Part shown: positions 43,184 through 52,981 of the stretch, one piece after another | How the letters are laid out: every line of letters begins with the position of its first letter | Position numbering within the stretch: the stretch's first letter is position 1 | Assembly (NCBI GenBank): GCA_001655195.1 | Contig: LPNY01000209.1 | Coordinates: forward strand, 92,772 to 149,639 | From: Arcobacter sp. EP1 | Lineage (GTDB): Bacteria; Campylobacterota; Campylobacteria; Campylobacterales; Arcobacteraceae | Length of the DNA: 56,868 bases | Direction of reading: 5' to 3' | Translations under genes and position numbers: made by a program | Notes under the pieces: model-generated | Seen by the model: only the letters and a program-made list of their open reading frames with translations | Database searches by the model: none | What the model was told of the DNA's origin: nothing

Positions 43184-46100
43184 TATTCTCCACTGTTTAC
43201 GTTATATTTTGCATATAACTTTTGATGTTTTGAAATCCTATCTACAAACGGTTGATTGTTTTGTAGTTTTGGATGTAAACCCTCAATTGCCTTTTGAGCA
43301 TCTTTTCGTGTTTCATACACACCGTATAATACTTTATAATATTTTTTTCCATCATTCATTAATTTATATGTGACAACATCCTCGTTTAGACTATATCTAT
43401 TTTTTATTAAATCCGTATTCTTTTTACTATCCAAAGTCAAAATTGAAATAGTATATTTTTTTGTTTGTAAATCTTTGAACTCTTTTTTTAAGGTTAAATA
43501 CGGTGCTCCTTTTTGTAATGTTTGCGTCTCATTAAGACGATACTCTTGTATCTCATCTTTATTCTGTTTTGCTTTAATATCACTGATTAATGATTTTGCT
43601 TTTTCTATTGATTGTTCTTTACGATTTGGTGTTTGTGCTTTGATTTCACTCACCAATGCTTTCGCTTTTGAAACAACTTCATCTGAACTATCAGGCTTTT
43701 TATTTGTTGTTTCTTGACGGTTCACTTTATTTTGTTTTATATCATCAACAATTAATTTTGCTTTTTGAGTAATATCTTCTTGAGCATTATTGGCAACACG
43801 TTTTCTGTTCTCTTCTCGAATTTCATCAACAATTAATTTTGCTTTATCTCGTGCATCATCTTGAGAGACTAACTCTTTTGTTTTAAAATAGTTCCCCTCT
43901 TTTGTAGGATTGATTTGCTCTTTATCTTTTAATTTTATTGCTAACTCTTTTGCTTTTTCTTGACTCTGCTCTTTTTGTTTGTTAGCTTTTATTTCATCAA
44001 CAATTTTTTGTGCTTTTAAAACTGTATCATCGACGGTTTTAATCTCCCTGTTTTGAACTTCTATTGTATTCTCATCCTTAGAGATTTCGTTAGTAGTACG
44101 AATTTCTTCAATAATTGCTTTTGCTTTTGCTCGTGCAGCATCGCCTTTAGCTCGTTCTTCTTTCTCTTTGACAGCTTGTAGTTTTGCTTCTTGACGTAAC
44201 TGTTGTTGTGCTATCTCTTGCTCTTTTTTAATTCGCTCAATTTCGTCTTCTTTATCTTTTAACTCTTTAGCAACTTTAAAAGCCTCTTGTTTTTTACGCA
44301 ATGCTTGCGCTTTTTCTTCTTTGAGTCTCTCTTCTTTAGCTTGAGCTTGTGCTTTTAACTCTTCTTCTCGTCGCTGTTTAATTAATAGCTGTTCTTTACG
44401 TTTAGCCTCTTCTAGTTTTTTTGCGGCTAAAGCTTCTGCTTTTTTAAGAGCCTCTGCTTTAATTTTTTGGGCTTGTTTTTTGGCCTCTATCTCTTTTTGT
44501 TTTTTGGCTTCTTGCTTTTGAATCTCTAATTGTTTAGCTTCTTCTTTTTCTTCTTTCTCTTGTTCAAGTTTTTTTCTATATTTTTCACGTATTAAAGCGG
44601 CAATTCTTCTAGATTCTGCTTGTTCACGAGCTAGTTTTTCAGCCTTTAATTTCGTTTCGTTTTTTGTTTTTTGCGTTTTTTGTTTTTGTGCTTTCTCTTT
44701 TTCTAGGCTAATAGCTTTTGCTTTTTCACTCTTTTCTTTCTCTAAACGTAACTTCTCTTCTTCACGACGCTGTTTTTCTAAAAGTACCTGTGCTTTTGCT
44801 TTTTCAACTCTTAAACGTTCTGTTTCTTGATTTTTAAGTAGCTTCGTTTTTTGTTCAGCCTCTTCTTTTTTCTTCTGTTCTAAGCGCACTTTTTCTTCTT
44901 GTTCAGATTTAAGTTTTTGCGCTTTTTTAATAGCTTCTGCTTTGATACGTTTTGCTTCTTCTTGTTCTTTTAGCCGTTTTTCTTTTTGTGCAGCCTCTTC
45001 TTTTTTCTTCTGCTCTAAGCGTGCTTTCTCTTCTTGTTCAGCTTTTAATATTTGTGCTTTTTTAACAGCTTCTGCTTTGATACGTTTCGCTTCTTCTTGT
45101 TCTTTTAACAGTTTTGCTTTTTGTGCTGCCTCTTCTTTTTTCTTTTTCTCTAATAAAGCGCTTTTTTCTTGTTCGGCTTTTTGTTGTTTTAGTAGAGCAT
45201 CCTCTTTTGCTTGCTTTTTCTTCGCAAGTTTTTCTCGATACTCTTTTCGTATTTTTGCACCCAATCTTCTTGATTCTGCTTGTTTCTCTTTTAGAGTCAT
45301 CTCATCCCAAGATTTTTTAACACTTTTAGATTTGGGTTGTACAACATCAGAGCCGTCAACTTCATTTTCAATTGCTTTGGCCAATTTACGTAATCGCATT
45401 CGCTCTTCAAGAAGTTTATCAATAGCACTTTTTTCTTTTTTTGCTATTGGTGTTTCATCTAACTTTGAAGAACTCTTAGGATTATCTAATTTAAGCGTAG
45501 GTTTCTTTTTAACCTCTTTTTCATTGTTTATCGTTTCATTTTTAGTTGATGGCGTCTCACCATTATTTAATATTTTTTGTGTCTCTTTTTTAATCTGTTC
45601 TTTTAAAGTTTCGTTCTCTTGACGTAACGCTTCTTCTTCTTCAAATTGTCGCTCTTGAATAGTTTTTTGTATGGCTTTTTCTTGAGGAGTTTGTTTAACC
45701 TCTTTTATTTTAACTGGTACTTTTTCTTCTTCAATTACAACACCCTGAGAACTTACATTGATATTCTTGTTTTTTGCATTTGGTGTATAGATTTCATTTA
45801 AAATACGTGATAGTATAGATTGAACTTCTGCATCTTGTTGTTGTTTACTACCTATTACTTCTTGAGAAGGAGTTGCTGAATCATCATTGAAGAGGTCTTG
45901 TAATTCTTGTTCGTCATCTCCACTATCTTTTAGACGAAGTTCACGTTTTTCAATATCAACTTTAATTGGTTTACATATTTGATTCTTTGAAGAGAGCACT
46001 GTTTCACTTAATCGCGACTGCAATGCTAGGAGAGCATAATATGAAGAATAGTAAGTAAACTCTTCCTCAACCAGCTCGGTTTTAGCCCTAAAGATTTCTG

Positions 46101-47259
46101 CTTCATGATTTAAAATATCAATAAAACTTCGAGTACCACCTTCAAACTGTTCTAAATATACTTGTAAAATATTTTTATTTTTTGCGAGATACTCTTTGAG
46201 AAAATTGATTCGCTCTTTTGAGGTTTTAAACTTTGAAAAGTTAATTTTCACCTCTTCTTTTACAGTATCCACAACATTATCAAGTTTTTTTTGAGACTCT
46301 TGTAAAAAAAGACGTTCTCTTTCATAAATTGCTCTGTCTTGAAAACCATTAAAAATATTGTAACTTAAACTTAATCGTACAGTATCTTCAGTTTTTTTAA
46401 CATCTTTTTGGTCAACACCATCATCAATTTCTCGTAATAATCTCGCTTTTATTGTGGGAAAGAACCGAGACTGCTCTTGGGAAAGAACAGAACGTTGGGC
46501 TTTTATTCCTTCTAAGGATTCTAAGATTGTATAGTTAACAGCAACCGCATCTGCAATCAATCTGTCTAAATCACTACCAACGGCACCATTATTTACATTG
46601 GGTCGGCAAATCAGTCCATCAAGTGGTTTTCCATAATATTTAACCAAGTTCGCTTTTGCTTTGTTGCTATCATCTTGAAGTTTTACATATTTGGCTTTTG
46701 CTGAAAAGAGTTTTGACTCAACTTGCATTCGGTCTAAACTATCACCGCTTACATCTTCACTTTGTTGTGCCGTAATCAAATAATCTTCATGAATTGCAAG
46801 GTTGTTTTTTGACAATAGTGTTAACTCTTCATTTTTTACAACGTTTAAATACGCATCAATGGTCTCTTGTAAAATCGTTTCAATTTTTTCAACATTTTTA
46901 ATTCTATTTGATTGGTAATTATGGTCTGCTTCTGAAACACGAGCACTGGTTAATCCACCATCAAAAAGTGTTTGTTCAAGTTTTAACTGAGTATTAACTC
47001 CATCTTGTCGTGTAGTTGTACCTTCTCGTAGTGTCTTTTTTTCTTCAAAATAGGTATCTAAACTCAGTGTTGGTAGGTATTTACCTTGTTCCTCATCCAC
47101 ATATTGTCGATTAGCTTTTGTATTTTTTCGTAATGCTTGGATTTCAGGGTTGTTAATTAAAGTCTCTTTTGCCACAAACTGAAGTGTTTGTGCTGCTGAT
47201 TGAGCAACAAGTGACATTGATAAGAAAAGAGAAATTAGATATTTTATTTTCATGGTCAA
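43183..47259 (-). CDS. Giant TolC-like outer-membrane protein with charged repeat region and SPOR-like domain
   Basis: The 1358-residue protein has a signal peptide (ending near QSAAQ, residues 20-24) and a TolC/LapE-like domain (about 25-425) with the two outer-membrane efflux-protein halves (RQDGVNTQLKLEQTLFDGGL near 83-102 and VRLSLSYNIFNGFQDRAIYE near 295-314). From about 510 to 1250 it is extremely rich in Lys, Glu and Ala, with TolA-like helices, including a 45-residue tandem repeat, and six copies of a KAKxIVDEI(K/R) motif near 1045-1230. The last 95 residues form a SPOR-like domain (YTISILTLDSKKNTD, YYKVLYGVYETRKDAQKAI). Normal LapE proteins are about 450 residues. The extension likely spans the periplasm and binds peptidoglycan. 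It heads the operon with the ABC and adaptor genes. Confidence 0.85.
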   Translation of the reverse strand: MTMKIKYLISLFLSMSLVAQSAAQTLQFVAKETLINNPEIQALRKNTKANRQYVDEEQGKYLPTLSLDTYFEEKKTLREGTTTRQDGVNTQLKLEQTLFDGGLTSARVSEADHNYQSNRIKNVEKIETILQETIDAYLNVVKNEELTLLSKNNLAIHEDYLITAQQSEDVSGDSLDRMQVESKLFSAKAKYVKLQDDSNKAKANLVKYYGKPLDGLICRPNVNNGAVGSDLDRLIADAVAVNYTILESLEGIKAQRSVLSQEQSRFFPTIKARLLREIDDGVDQKDVKKTEDTVRLSLSYNIFNGFQDRAIYERERLFLQESQKKLDNVVDTVKEEVKINFSKFKTSKERINFLKEYLAKNKNILQVYLEQFEGGTRSFIDILNHEAEIFRAKTELVEEEFTYYSSYYALLALQSRLSETVLSSKNQICKPIKVDIEKRELRLKDSGDDEQELQDLFNDDSATPSQEVIGSKQQQDAEVQSILSRILNEIYTPNAKNKNINVSSQGVVIEEEKVPVKIKEVKQTPQEKAIQKTIQERQFEEEEALRQENETLKEQIKKETQKILNNGETPSTKNETINNEKEVKKKPTLKLDNPKSSSKLDETPIAKKEKSAIDKLLEERMRLRKLAKAIENEVDGSDVVQPKSKSVKKSWDEMTLKEKQAESRRLGAKIRKEYREKLAKKKQAKEDALLKQQKAEQEKSALLEKKKKEEAAQKAKLLKEQEEAKRIKAEAVKKAQILKAEQEEKARLEQKKKEEAAQKEKRLKEQEEAKRIKAEAIKKAQKLKSEQEEKVRLEQKKKEEAEQKTKLLKNQETERLRVEKAKAQVLLEKQRREEEKLRLEKEKSEKAKAISLEKEKAQKQKTQKTKNETKLKAEKLAREQAESRRIAALIREKYRKKLEQEKEEKEEAKQLEIQKQEAKKQKEIEAKKQAQKIKAEALKKAEALAAKKLEEAKRKEQLLIKQRREEELKAQAQAKEERLKEEKAQALRKKQEAFKVAKELKDKEDEIERIKKEQEIAQQQLRQEAKLQAVKEKEERAKGDAARAKAKAIIEEIRTTNEISKDENTIEVQNREIKTVDDTVLKAQKIVDEIKANKQKEQSQEKAKELAIKLKDKEQINPTKEGNYFKTKELVSQDDARDKAKLIVDEIREENRKRVANNAQEDITQKAKLIVDDIKQNKVNRQETTNKKPDSSDEVVSKAKALVSEIKAQTPNRKEQSIEKAKSLISDIKAKQNKDEIQEYRLNETQTLQKGAPYLTLKKEFKDLQTKKYTISILTLDSKKNTDLIKNRYSLNEDVVTYKLMNDGKKYYKVLYGVYETRKDAQKAIEGLHPKLQNNQPFVDRISKHQKLYAKYNVNSGE
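43575..44132 (-). repeat. Six spaced KAKxIVDEI(K/R) motif copies in the TolC-SPOR protein
   Basis: The protein carries KAKAIIEEIR, KAQKIVDEIK, KAKLIVDEIR, KAKLIVDDIK, KAKALVSEIK and KAKSLISDIK within about 185 residues, separated by polar linkers of varying length. They probably form short helices of one type and come from duplication. Confidence 0.7.
44858..45180 (-). repeat. 135-bp tandem repeat in the coiled-coil region of the TolC-SPOR gene
   Basis: The sequence GCCTCTTCTTTTTTC recurs at 44858, 44993 and 45128, exactly 135 bases apart, with high similarity between copies (two full copies and part of a third). The unit is 45 codons, so copy number can change without a frameshift. Confidence 0.75.
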
Positions 47260-47889
47260 CTTTAATTATTTTTTTTAAGTTTAAAATTAAGATATTTTAT
47301 CGAAAAAGTATTAATATTCACTAAAAAAGCCCCAAATTTTCACAATTGTTGCATTTTGAATTTTAAAATTTAAACTTAAATTAAGAATGTTTTAATTTGA
47401 TTATAATTTATTTCATTATGAATAAATAATTATTTATCCCGTTTAGTTCCTGATATTATTAAAAAATATTATAACTATAAATAATTAATAGATGATTAAT
47501 AAAGAATAATTTTATACTTTTTAGATAATTTTTAACTAAAAATGAGTCCATATTAGTTTATTAAACGGTCATATGTCATCAAGATTTTTAAATTTTACCT
47601 AAAACAAAATGAATTCTTTTGTTAGTTTTATAATTTTAAATAGTCTTTATTTTTTATTATTTTACTTTTTTTAAAAATAATGTAGTGAGTATAGAAGATT
47701 ATGTGACGTAATATTTTAATGAAAATTACAATCAAAATTAGTAATCAAAAAAATTCTTAAGAAAGAAATTCAGTATCATTATTAGGTATTGTAGTGTTAT
47801 TGTTTTAAGATTGTGGGATTATTTTTCTAATAACTCTAAATTTTTATAAGGGTAAAGTAAAATATTCTCAAAGAAGAGCATTGAGAATA
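47260..47889. other. AT-rich intergenic region upstream of the secretion operon, no gene seen
   Basis: About 630 bases of very AT-rich DNA with stop codons in all frames. It holds a perfect 16-base palindrome ATAAATAATTATTTAT at 47422-47437, several A/T inverted repeats, and ATGACATATGAC (minus strand, 47568-47579), which recurs in the rpsL leader. The promoter of the secretion operon must be here but no single candidate stands out. The length is notable in an otherwise gene-dense window. Confidence 0.6.
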
Positions 47890-47924
47890 AAAAAGCCCCA
47901 GTACATGAAGTACTGAGGCTTTTT
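47890..47924 (-). terminator. Rho-independent terminator of rpsL-rpsG-fusA
   Basis: AAAAAGCCCCAGTAC (47890-47904) and GTACTGAGGCTTTTT (47910-47924) flank a 5-base loop. In the minus-strand RNA the stem is fully paired, using one U-G wobble, and ends in a U-run. On the plus strand the same position is a C-A mismatch, so it is built for the fusA transcript. Confidence 0.9.
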
Positions 47925-47980
47925 CTAAAGAACGAGCATTTTCGGTTCAAAAGAACATCAAAAAAGCTCGTTAATAGCTA

Positions 47981-50089
47981 TTAACCATTTCTCTTTTTAA
48001 TGATTTCGTCAGAAACGTTCTTTGGAACGTCCATGTAGTTATCAAAAATCATAGAGTATGTTGCTCTACCTTGAGACATAGATCTTAAGTCTGTAGAGTA
48101 ACCGAACATTTCAGCTAATGGAATCATTGCAGTAACTAGTTTAACACCAGCTCTGTCATCCATTGAGTTTACTTGTCCTCTTCTTTTGTTAACGTCACCG
48201 ATAACATCTCCCATATAATCTTCAGGAGTTTCGATTTCAACTTTCATGATAGGCTCTAAGATAACTGGTTGAGCAGCATCTGTTCGACAACCTTGTTTGA
48301 ATCCCATAGAAGCAGCAAGTTTAAATGCCATTTCAGATGAATCAACGTCGTGGTAAGAACCATCATACAATGTTACTTCAACGTTAACCATTGGGTAACC
48401 AGCTAAAATACCACCAGCCATAGCTTCTTCACAACCTTTTTGAACAGCAGGGATGTACTCTTTTGGTACAGAACCACCTTTAATTTCGTTGTGGAATAAG
48501 AAGTTATCTTCTGAATCAGAAGGAAGTGGTTTAATATCAAGATATACGTGACCGTATTGACCTTTACCACCAGATTGTTTAGCGTATTTGTACTCTTGCT
48601 TGATAGGGTTTTTAATCGTTTCTCTATAAGCAACTTGTGGAGCACCAACTTCAGCTTCAACTTTAAATTCTCTTTTCATTCTATCTACAAGAATTTCAAG
48701 GTGTAATTCACCCATTCCTGAAATAATAGTTTGTCCAGACTCTTCGTCAGTTGCAACTCTAAATGATGGATCTTCTTGAGCTAATTTACCTAATGCAATA
48801 CCCATTTTTTCTTGGTCAGCTTTAGTTTTTGGCTCAACTGCAACAGAGATAACTGGATCTGGGAAGTCCATTCTTTCTAAAATTACTGGATCTTTTTCAG
48901 AAGCTAATGTATCACCTGTGATTGTTGATTTAAGACCAACAACTGCACCGATTTCACCAGCATATAATTCAGAAACTTCTTCTCTTTTAATAGCGTGCAT
49001 TTTAAGAAGTCGACCGATTCTCTCTTTTTTCATCTTCGTAGCATTCATTACGTATGTACCAGACTCTAAAACACCTCGGTAGATTCTTGTAAATGTTAAT
49101 TGCCCAACAAATGGGTCAGTCATAATCTTAAATGCAAGACCAGCAACTTCACCTTCATCAGTAGACTCAACAACTACAGCTTCACCATCTTGAGTTTCAC
49201 CCTTGATGTCTTCAACTTCTAATGGAGAAGGCATATACATAGCAACAGCGTCAAGTAAAGTTTGAACACCTTTGTTTTTAAATGCAGTTCCACAAGTCAT
49301 TGGAGTAATTTCCATTGCTAAACAACCTTTTTTAAGTCCTTCAACAATTTCTTCTTCAGTTAATTCTTCACCTTCAAGGTATTTTTCCATTAACTCTTCA
49401 TCTTGTTCAGCAGCAGATTCAACCATTTTTTCTCGGTACTCTTCAGCTTTGTCTTGTAACTCAGCAGGAATATCTTCGATGTGGTAGTTAGAACCCATTG
49501 CAGCATCTTGATCCCAAACTACTGCTTTCATTTGTACTAAATCAACAACACCTTGGAAGTTTTCTTCAGCACCAATAGGAATTTGAATAGGAACAGGATT
49601 AGCTTTAAGTCTTGAAGAAACTTGCTCTTCAACCATAAAGAAATCTGCACCAGTTCTATCCATTTTGTTAACAAAAATCATTCTTGGAACTCTATATTTG
49701 TTTGCTTGTCTCCAAACTGTTTCAGATTGAGGTTGAACCCCACCAACTGAACAGAATACTGCAACAGCACCATCAAGAACTCTCATAGATCGCTCTACTT
49801 CAATAGTGAAGTCAACGTGACCTGGAGTGTCAATGATGTTAATTTGTAGTTCTTCGTTTGTTTTTGGGTGAGTCCAGTTACAAGTAGTAGCAGCTGAAGT
49901 AATTGTAATACCTCTTTCTTGCTCTTGTTCCATCCAGTCCATAGTAGCAGCACCATCATGAACCTCACCAATTTTATGCTCAACACCTGTGTAGAATAAA
50001 ATTCTTTCAGTTGTTGTTGTTTTACCTGCATCAATGTGTGCAGCAATACCGATATTTCTAAGTCTATTAAGTGGGGTTTTTCTTGCCAT
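47981..50089 (-). CDS. fusA: Elongation factor G
   Basis: GTPase that drives ribosome translocation. The 702-residue protein has G1 [10 protein letters not shown] near 17-26, [20 protein letters not shown] near 86-105, NKMDRTGAD near 141-149, and domains II-V with normal length, ending [16 protein letters not shown]. It follows rpsG by 9 bases in the str operon; tuf is not adjacent. Confidence 0.98.
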   Translation of the reverse strand: MARKTPLNRLRNIGIAAHIDAGKTTTTERILFYTGVEHKIGEVHDGAATMDWMEQEQERGITITSAATTCNWTHPKTNEELQINIIDTPGHVDFTIEVERSMRVLDGAVAVFCSVGGVQPQSETVWRQANKYRVPRMIFVNKMDRTGADFFMVEEQVSSRLKANPVPIQIPIGAEENFQGVVDLVQMKAVVWDQDAAMGSNYHIEDIPAELQDKAEEYREKMVESAAEQDEELMEKYLEGEELTEEEIVEGLKKGCLAMEITPMTCGTAFKNKGVQTLLDAVAMYMPSPLEVEDIKGETQDGEAVVVESTDEGEVAGLAFKIMTDPFVGQLTFTRIYRGVLESGTYVMNATKMKKERIGRLLKMHAIKREEVSELYAGEIGAVVGLKSTITGDTLASEKDPVILERMDFPDPVISVAVEPKTKADQEKMGIALGKLAQEDPSFRVATDEESGQTIISGMGELHLEILVDRMKREFKVEAEVGAPQVAYRETIKNPIKQEYKYAKQSGGKGQYGHVYLDIKPLPSDSEDNFLFHNEIKGGSVPKEYIPAVQKGCEEAMAGGILAGYPMVNVEVTLYDGSYHDVDSSEMAFKLAASMGFKQGCRTDAAQPVILEPIMKVEIETPEDYMGDVIGDVNKRRGQVNSMDDRAGVKLVTAMIPLAEMFGYSTDLRSMSQGRATYSMIFDNYMDVPKNVSDEIIKKRNG

Positions 50090-50098
50090 TTTAATTTC

Positions 50099-50578
<480 letters not shown>

Positions 50579-50582
50579 CTAC

Positions 50583-50957
50583 TTATTTCTTCGGCTTTTT
50601 AGTACCGTATTTAGATCTTGCAACAGTTCTGTTAGCAACACCAGCAGTATCTAAAGCACCTCGAACAACGTGATACTTAACACCAGGTAAATCCTTAACT
50701 CTTCCCCCTCTAACTAATACGATAGAGTGTTCTTGAAGGTTATGACCCTCACCACCGATGTACGAAATAACTTCGAACCCAGTTGTTAATCTAACTTTTG
50801 CAACTTTTCTTAAAGCCGAGTTAGGTTTCTTTGGTGTAGTTGTATATACTCTTGTACATACTCCTCTTCTTTGTGGACATTTGTCAAGTGCTGGAGACTT
50901 AGACTTTTTAATCACTTTTTTTCGTTCTTTACGAACAAGTTGATTGATTGTAGGCAT
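50583..50957 (-). CDS. rpsL: 30S ribosomal protein S12
   Basis: Decoding-centre protein, 124 residues, with [20 protein letters not shown] near 30-49 and [19 protein letters not shown] near 85-103. Lys43 and Lys88 (counting Met), where streptomycin-resistance changes arise, are both wild type. It is the first gene of the str operon. The gene upstream is a SIR2-TPR gene rather than rpoC, which is the common neighbour in Campylobacterota. Confidence 0.98.
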   Translation of the reverse strand: MPTINQLVRKERKKVIKKSKSPALDKCPQRRGVCTRVYTTTPKKPNSALRKVAKVRLTTGFEVISYIGGEGHNLQEHSIVLVRGGRVKDLPGVKYHVVRGALDTAGVANRTVARSKYGTKKPKK

Positions 50958-51269
50958 TCTTTCCCTTTTGTTATTTAGAGTAATCTTGTAAAATGTTTTG
51001 AATCGTTTTAAAGATTCTCTATTTATTGGTTTGAGCTTTTAAGCAGGCTCATGCTTCTCGTTACACAAAATTGTGCCATGACATATGACAGGAGTCATAA
51101 TCAAAACGATACTACCATTCTAGAGAAACGTTGAGTGTTTTCTAAAAAAGTTATGGATTATACTTAACATATCCTTAATTATGACTTATACTATAATGCT
51201 TAACTCCTAACATAAACCACTTAGACTCGGATATTCATGATAAGAGATTTTATTTCTTCTAAATTATAA
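50958..51269 (-). promoter_or_regulatory. Promoter and long structured leader of the str operon
   Basis: The minus strand has TATAAT at 51162-51157, giving a leader of about 190 bases before rpsL. Within it are short hairpins: ATGAC/GTCAT, CACAA/TTGTG and AAGCA/TGCTT, all in the stretch at about 51030-51100. A second -10-like TATAGTATAAG is further up. AAAGGGAAAG precedes the ATG. Such a leader could mediate r-protein feedback, but no known fold was recognised. No terminator is apparent after the SIR2-TPR gene. Confidence 0.5.
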
Positions 51270-52919
51270 CTAGGTAGATTTTGATTTAAAAATTTCAACT
51301 ACTTCAAGAAGTTTTTCTTTCATATTTTTATTTTGCATATTCTTAATCCAGTTATCTAATTCACTAAAATTCCAATCAAACTTATCATATTTGTATTTGT
51401 CGAGCCAACTAAATACATCAACTACTTTATCATTGACAATATTTTCCAATATTTTTAACATCTCAAATTCCATACTTGTTGAAAACCTATTAATAAATTC
51501 TTCTTCAATCTGTGAATCTATTTTATTATGTATTATTAGTTGTAATTCAAATAAATTTGTATAACTATGTTTTAAATCTGGATTTAACTTTAGTGCTTTA
51601 TTATAATTTTCAAAAGCAATTTCATACATTTCTTTTGCCGCATATGCTCTTCCTAAAACATCGTACGCATCCGCAAACTCAGAATTAATCTCTATTGCTT
51701 TCATTGAAGATTCTATTGATTTGTTCATATCACCCTCAATATGATGTACTATTGCTAAATTATTATAAGCAGATTCATTATTAGGATCAAACTCAATTGA
51801 CTTTTTATATGACTTAATTGCTTCTTTGTATTCTTTATTCATATGGTATGAAGCACCAATACTATTATAAATCGCTGAATTGTTAGGCTCAAACTCAAGT
51901 GATTTCTTATATGTTTCTATTGCTTTATCATATTCATGTTGAGCGTAATATGTATTAGCTAGAATAACATAATCTATAAATGTTTTATTCTCTTCACGAA
52001 TTGATTCTAAATCTTCAATTTCTTCTTCAATTGCTTTTTCATAACTAGTTTCTAACTTTTTTACAATTTTGTCAAAATTTGGTTTTGATAAATTAAATTT
52101 CGACTTTATTAAACTCATTATTTTATCAAAATCTCGCTCTTCTATAAAAGTTTTTATTGACTGTTTATTCCACCATTCCTCTAATACAATATCTTTGGGA
52201 TGAGACGAAGACAACCAGTACACTTGGTCAATTCTTTTACAACCTTCTAATAGCTTTGCAATACTCACGTCATTTCCTTTATATCCAATAAAAATCACTT
52301 TAGTATTAATAAATAAACCTTGTATTGCTATCCTTAAATCTTCTGGAATATCTTTAGTATCTTTACTATTATTAAATGGATGAAGATGTGCATCACCATG
52401 TATCTTTGTGATTAAAGGAGTATGGTCTCTTTTAATAAATTTTGCCAAATCTTGATGAGTAATTACAAGTGCTCTTTTATTTCCGCTATAAATAAGTGCA
52501 TCTTGTATAAGATTATCAAAATTTGTTGTTATTGCCATATTAAAAGGAGGGAGTTGCATAAGCTCAGAAAGTACGTAATACCCCAAACTTGGAATGCTAT
52601 TTTCTGTAATTCTTTGTATCTCTTTTTGTTGCGCTAAAGGTGTAGGAAATAAGGTTTCAAAAATTTGAAAATACAGATTTCCAAAATTTTGTACATCTTT
52701 ATCAATATTTTTGATTTTATTTAACTTATTAAACCTATTAAATTTTGATTTTTGTTTTTTTAACTTTTCATACCATTCACGAGCAAGTTCACTTGCTAAT
52801 TTTATACCTGAACTTTTTGAACATCCTGCACCTAAAAAAAATATATATTCAGTATCAGGATTTTCTTTATAGTCTTCATATACCTCATCAACAAATTCTT
52901 CCAAACTGATTTCTCTCAT
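51270..52919 (-). CDS. SIR2-TPR protein, putative NADase defence effector
   Basis: Residues about 1-280 form a SIR2-like domain: FFLGAGCSKSSGI (GAGCS near 30-34), TTNFDNLI near 131-138 and KIHGD with the catalytic-type His near 174. The second half (about 310-450) is four to five TPRs, such as YYAQHEYDKAIETYKKSLEF and SYHMNKEYKEAIKSYKKSIE. A C-terminal helical domain follows. SIR2 fused to a sensor part is typical of anti-phage proteins that destroy NAD+ on infection; this architecture fits such a single-gene system but activity is not proven. I take ATG 52919-52917 as start, with GGGGA upstream; a TTG four codons earlier is the alternative. It lies next to the str operon with its own operator-like repeat. 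Confidence 0.75.
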   Translation of the reverse strand: MREISLEEFVDEVYEDYKENPDTEYIFFLGAGCSKSSGIKLASELAREWYEKLKKQKSKFNRFNKLNKIKNIDKDVQNFGNLYFQIFETLFPTPLAQQKEIQRITENSIPSLGYYVLSELMQLPPFNMAITTNFDNLIQDALIYSGNKRALVITHQDLAKFIKRDHTPLITKIHGDAHLHPFNNSKDTKDIPEDLRIAIQGLFINTKVIFIGYKGNDVSIAKLLEGCKRIDQVYWLSSSHPKDIVLEEWWNKQSIKTFIEERDFDKIMSLIKSKFNLSKPNFDKIVKKLETSYEKAIEEEIEDLESIREENKTFIDYVILANTYYAQHEYDKAIETYKKSLEFEPNNSAIYNSIGASYHMNKEYKEAIKSYKKSIEFDPNNESAYNNLAIVHHIEGDMNKSIESSMKAIEINSEFADAYDVLGRAYAAKEMYEIAFENYNKALKLNPDLKHSYTNLFELQLIIHNKIDSQIEEEFINRFSTSMEFEMLKILENIVNDKVVDVFSWLDKYKYDKFDWNFSELDNWIKNMQNKNMKEKLLEVVEIFKSKST

Positions 52920-52949
52920 TAATATCCCCAAAATAAAAACTTTCCAAAT

Positions 52950-52981
52950 AATATAACTTAACTGTCACAGTTTCTGTCACA
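52950..52981 (-). promoter_or_regulatory. Promoter and repeated operator-like site of the SIR2-TPR gene
   Basis: On the minus strand TATATT (52955-52950) lies about 30 bases before the ATG. Directly upstream are two exact 8-base direct repeats, TGTGACAG, with starts 12 bases apart (52962-52969 and 52974-52981). Direct repeats at a promoter of a likely toxic gene suggest a repressor site. Confidence 0.5.

Noticed and set aside
44942-45622. 226-codon rightward frame opposite the TolC-SPOR gene
   Set aside because: It is the antisense of the Lys/Glu/Ala repeat region and reads as Phe/Ser/Cys low-complexity sequence, a by-product of the codon bias.
47281-47400. Sigma-28-type promoter (CGATAAAA) before the secretion operon
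   Set aside because: Only the -10 half is suggestive; no matching TAAA-type -35 is at correct spacing, and AT-rich DNA gives such matches by chance.
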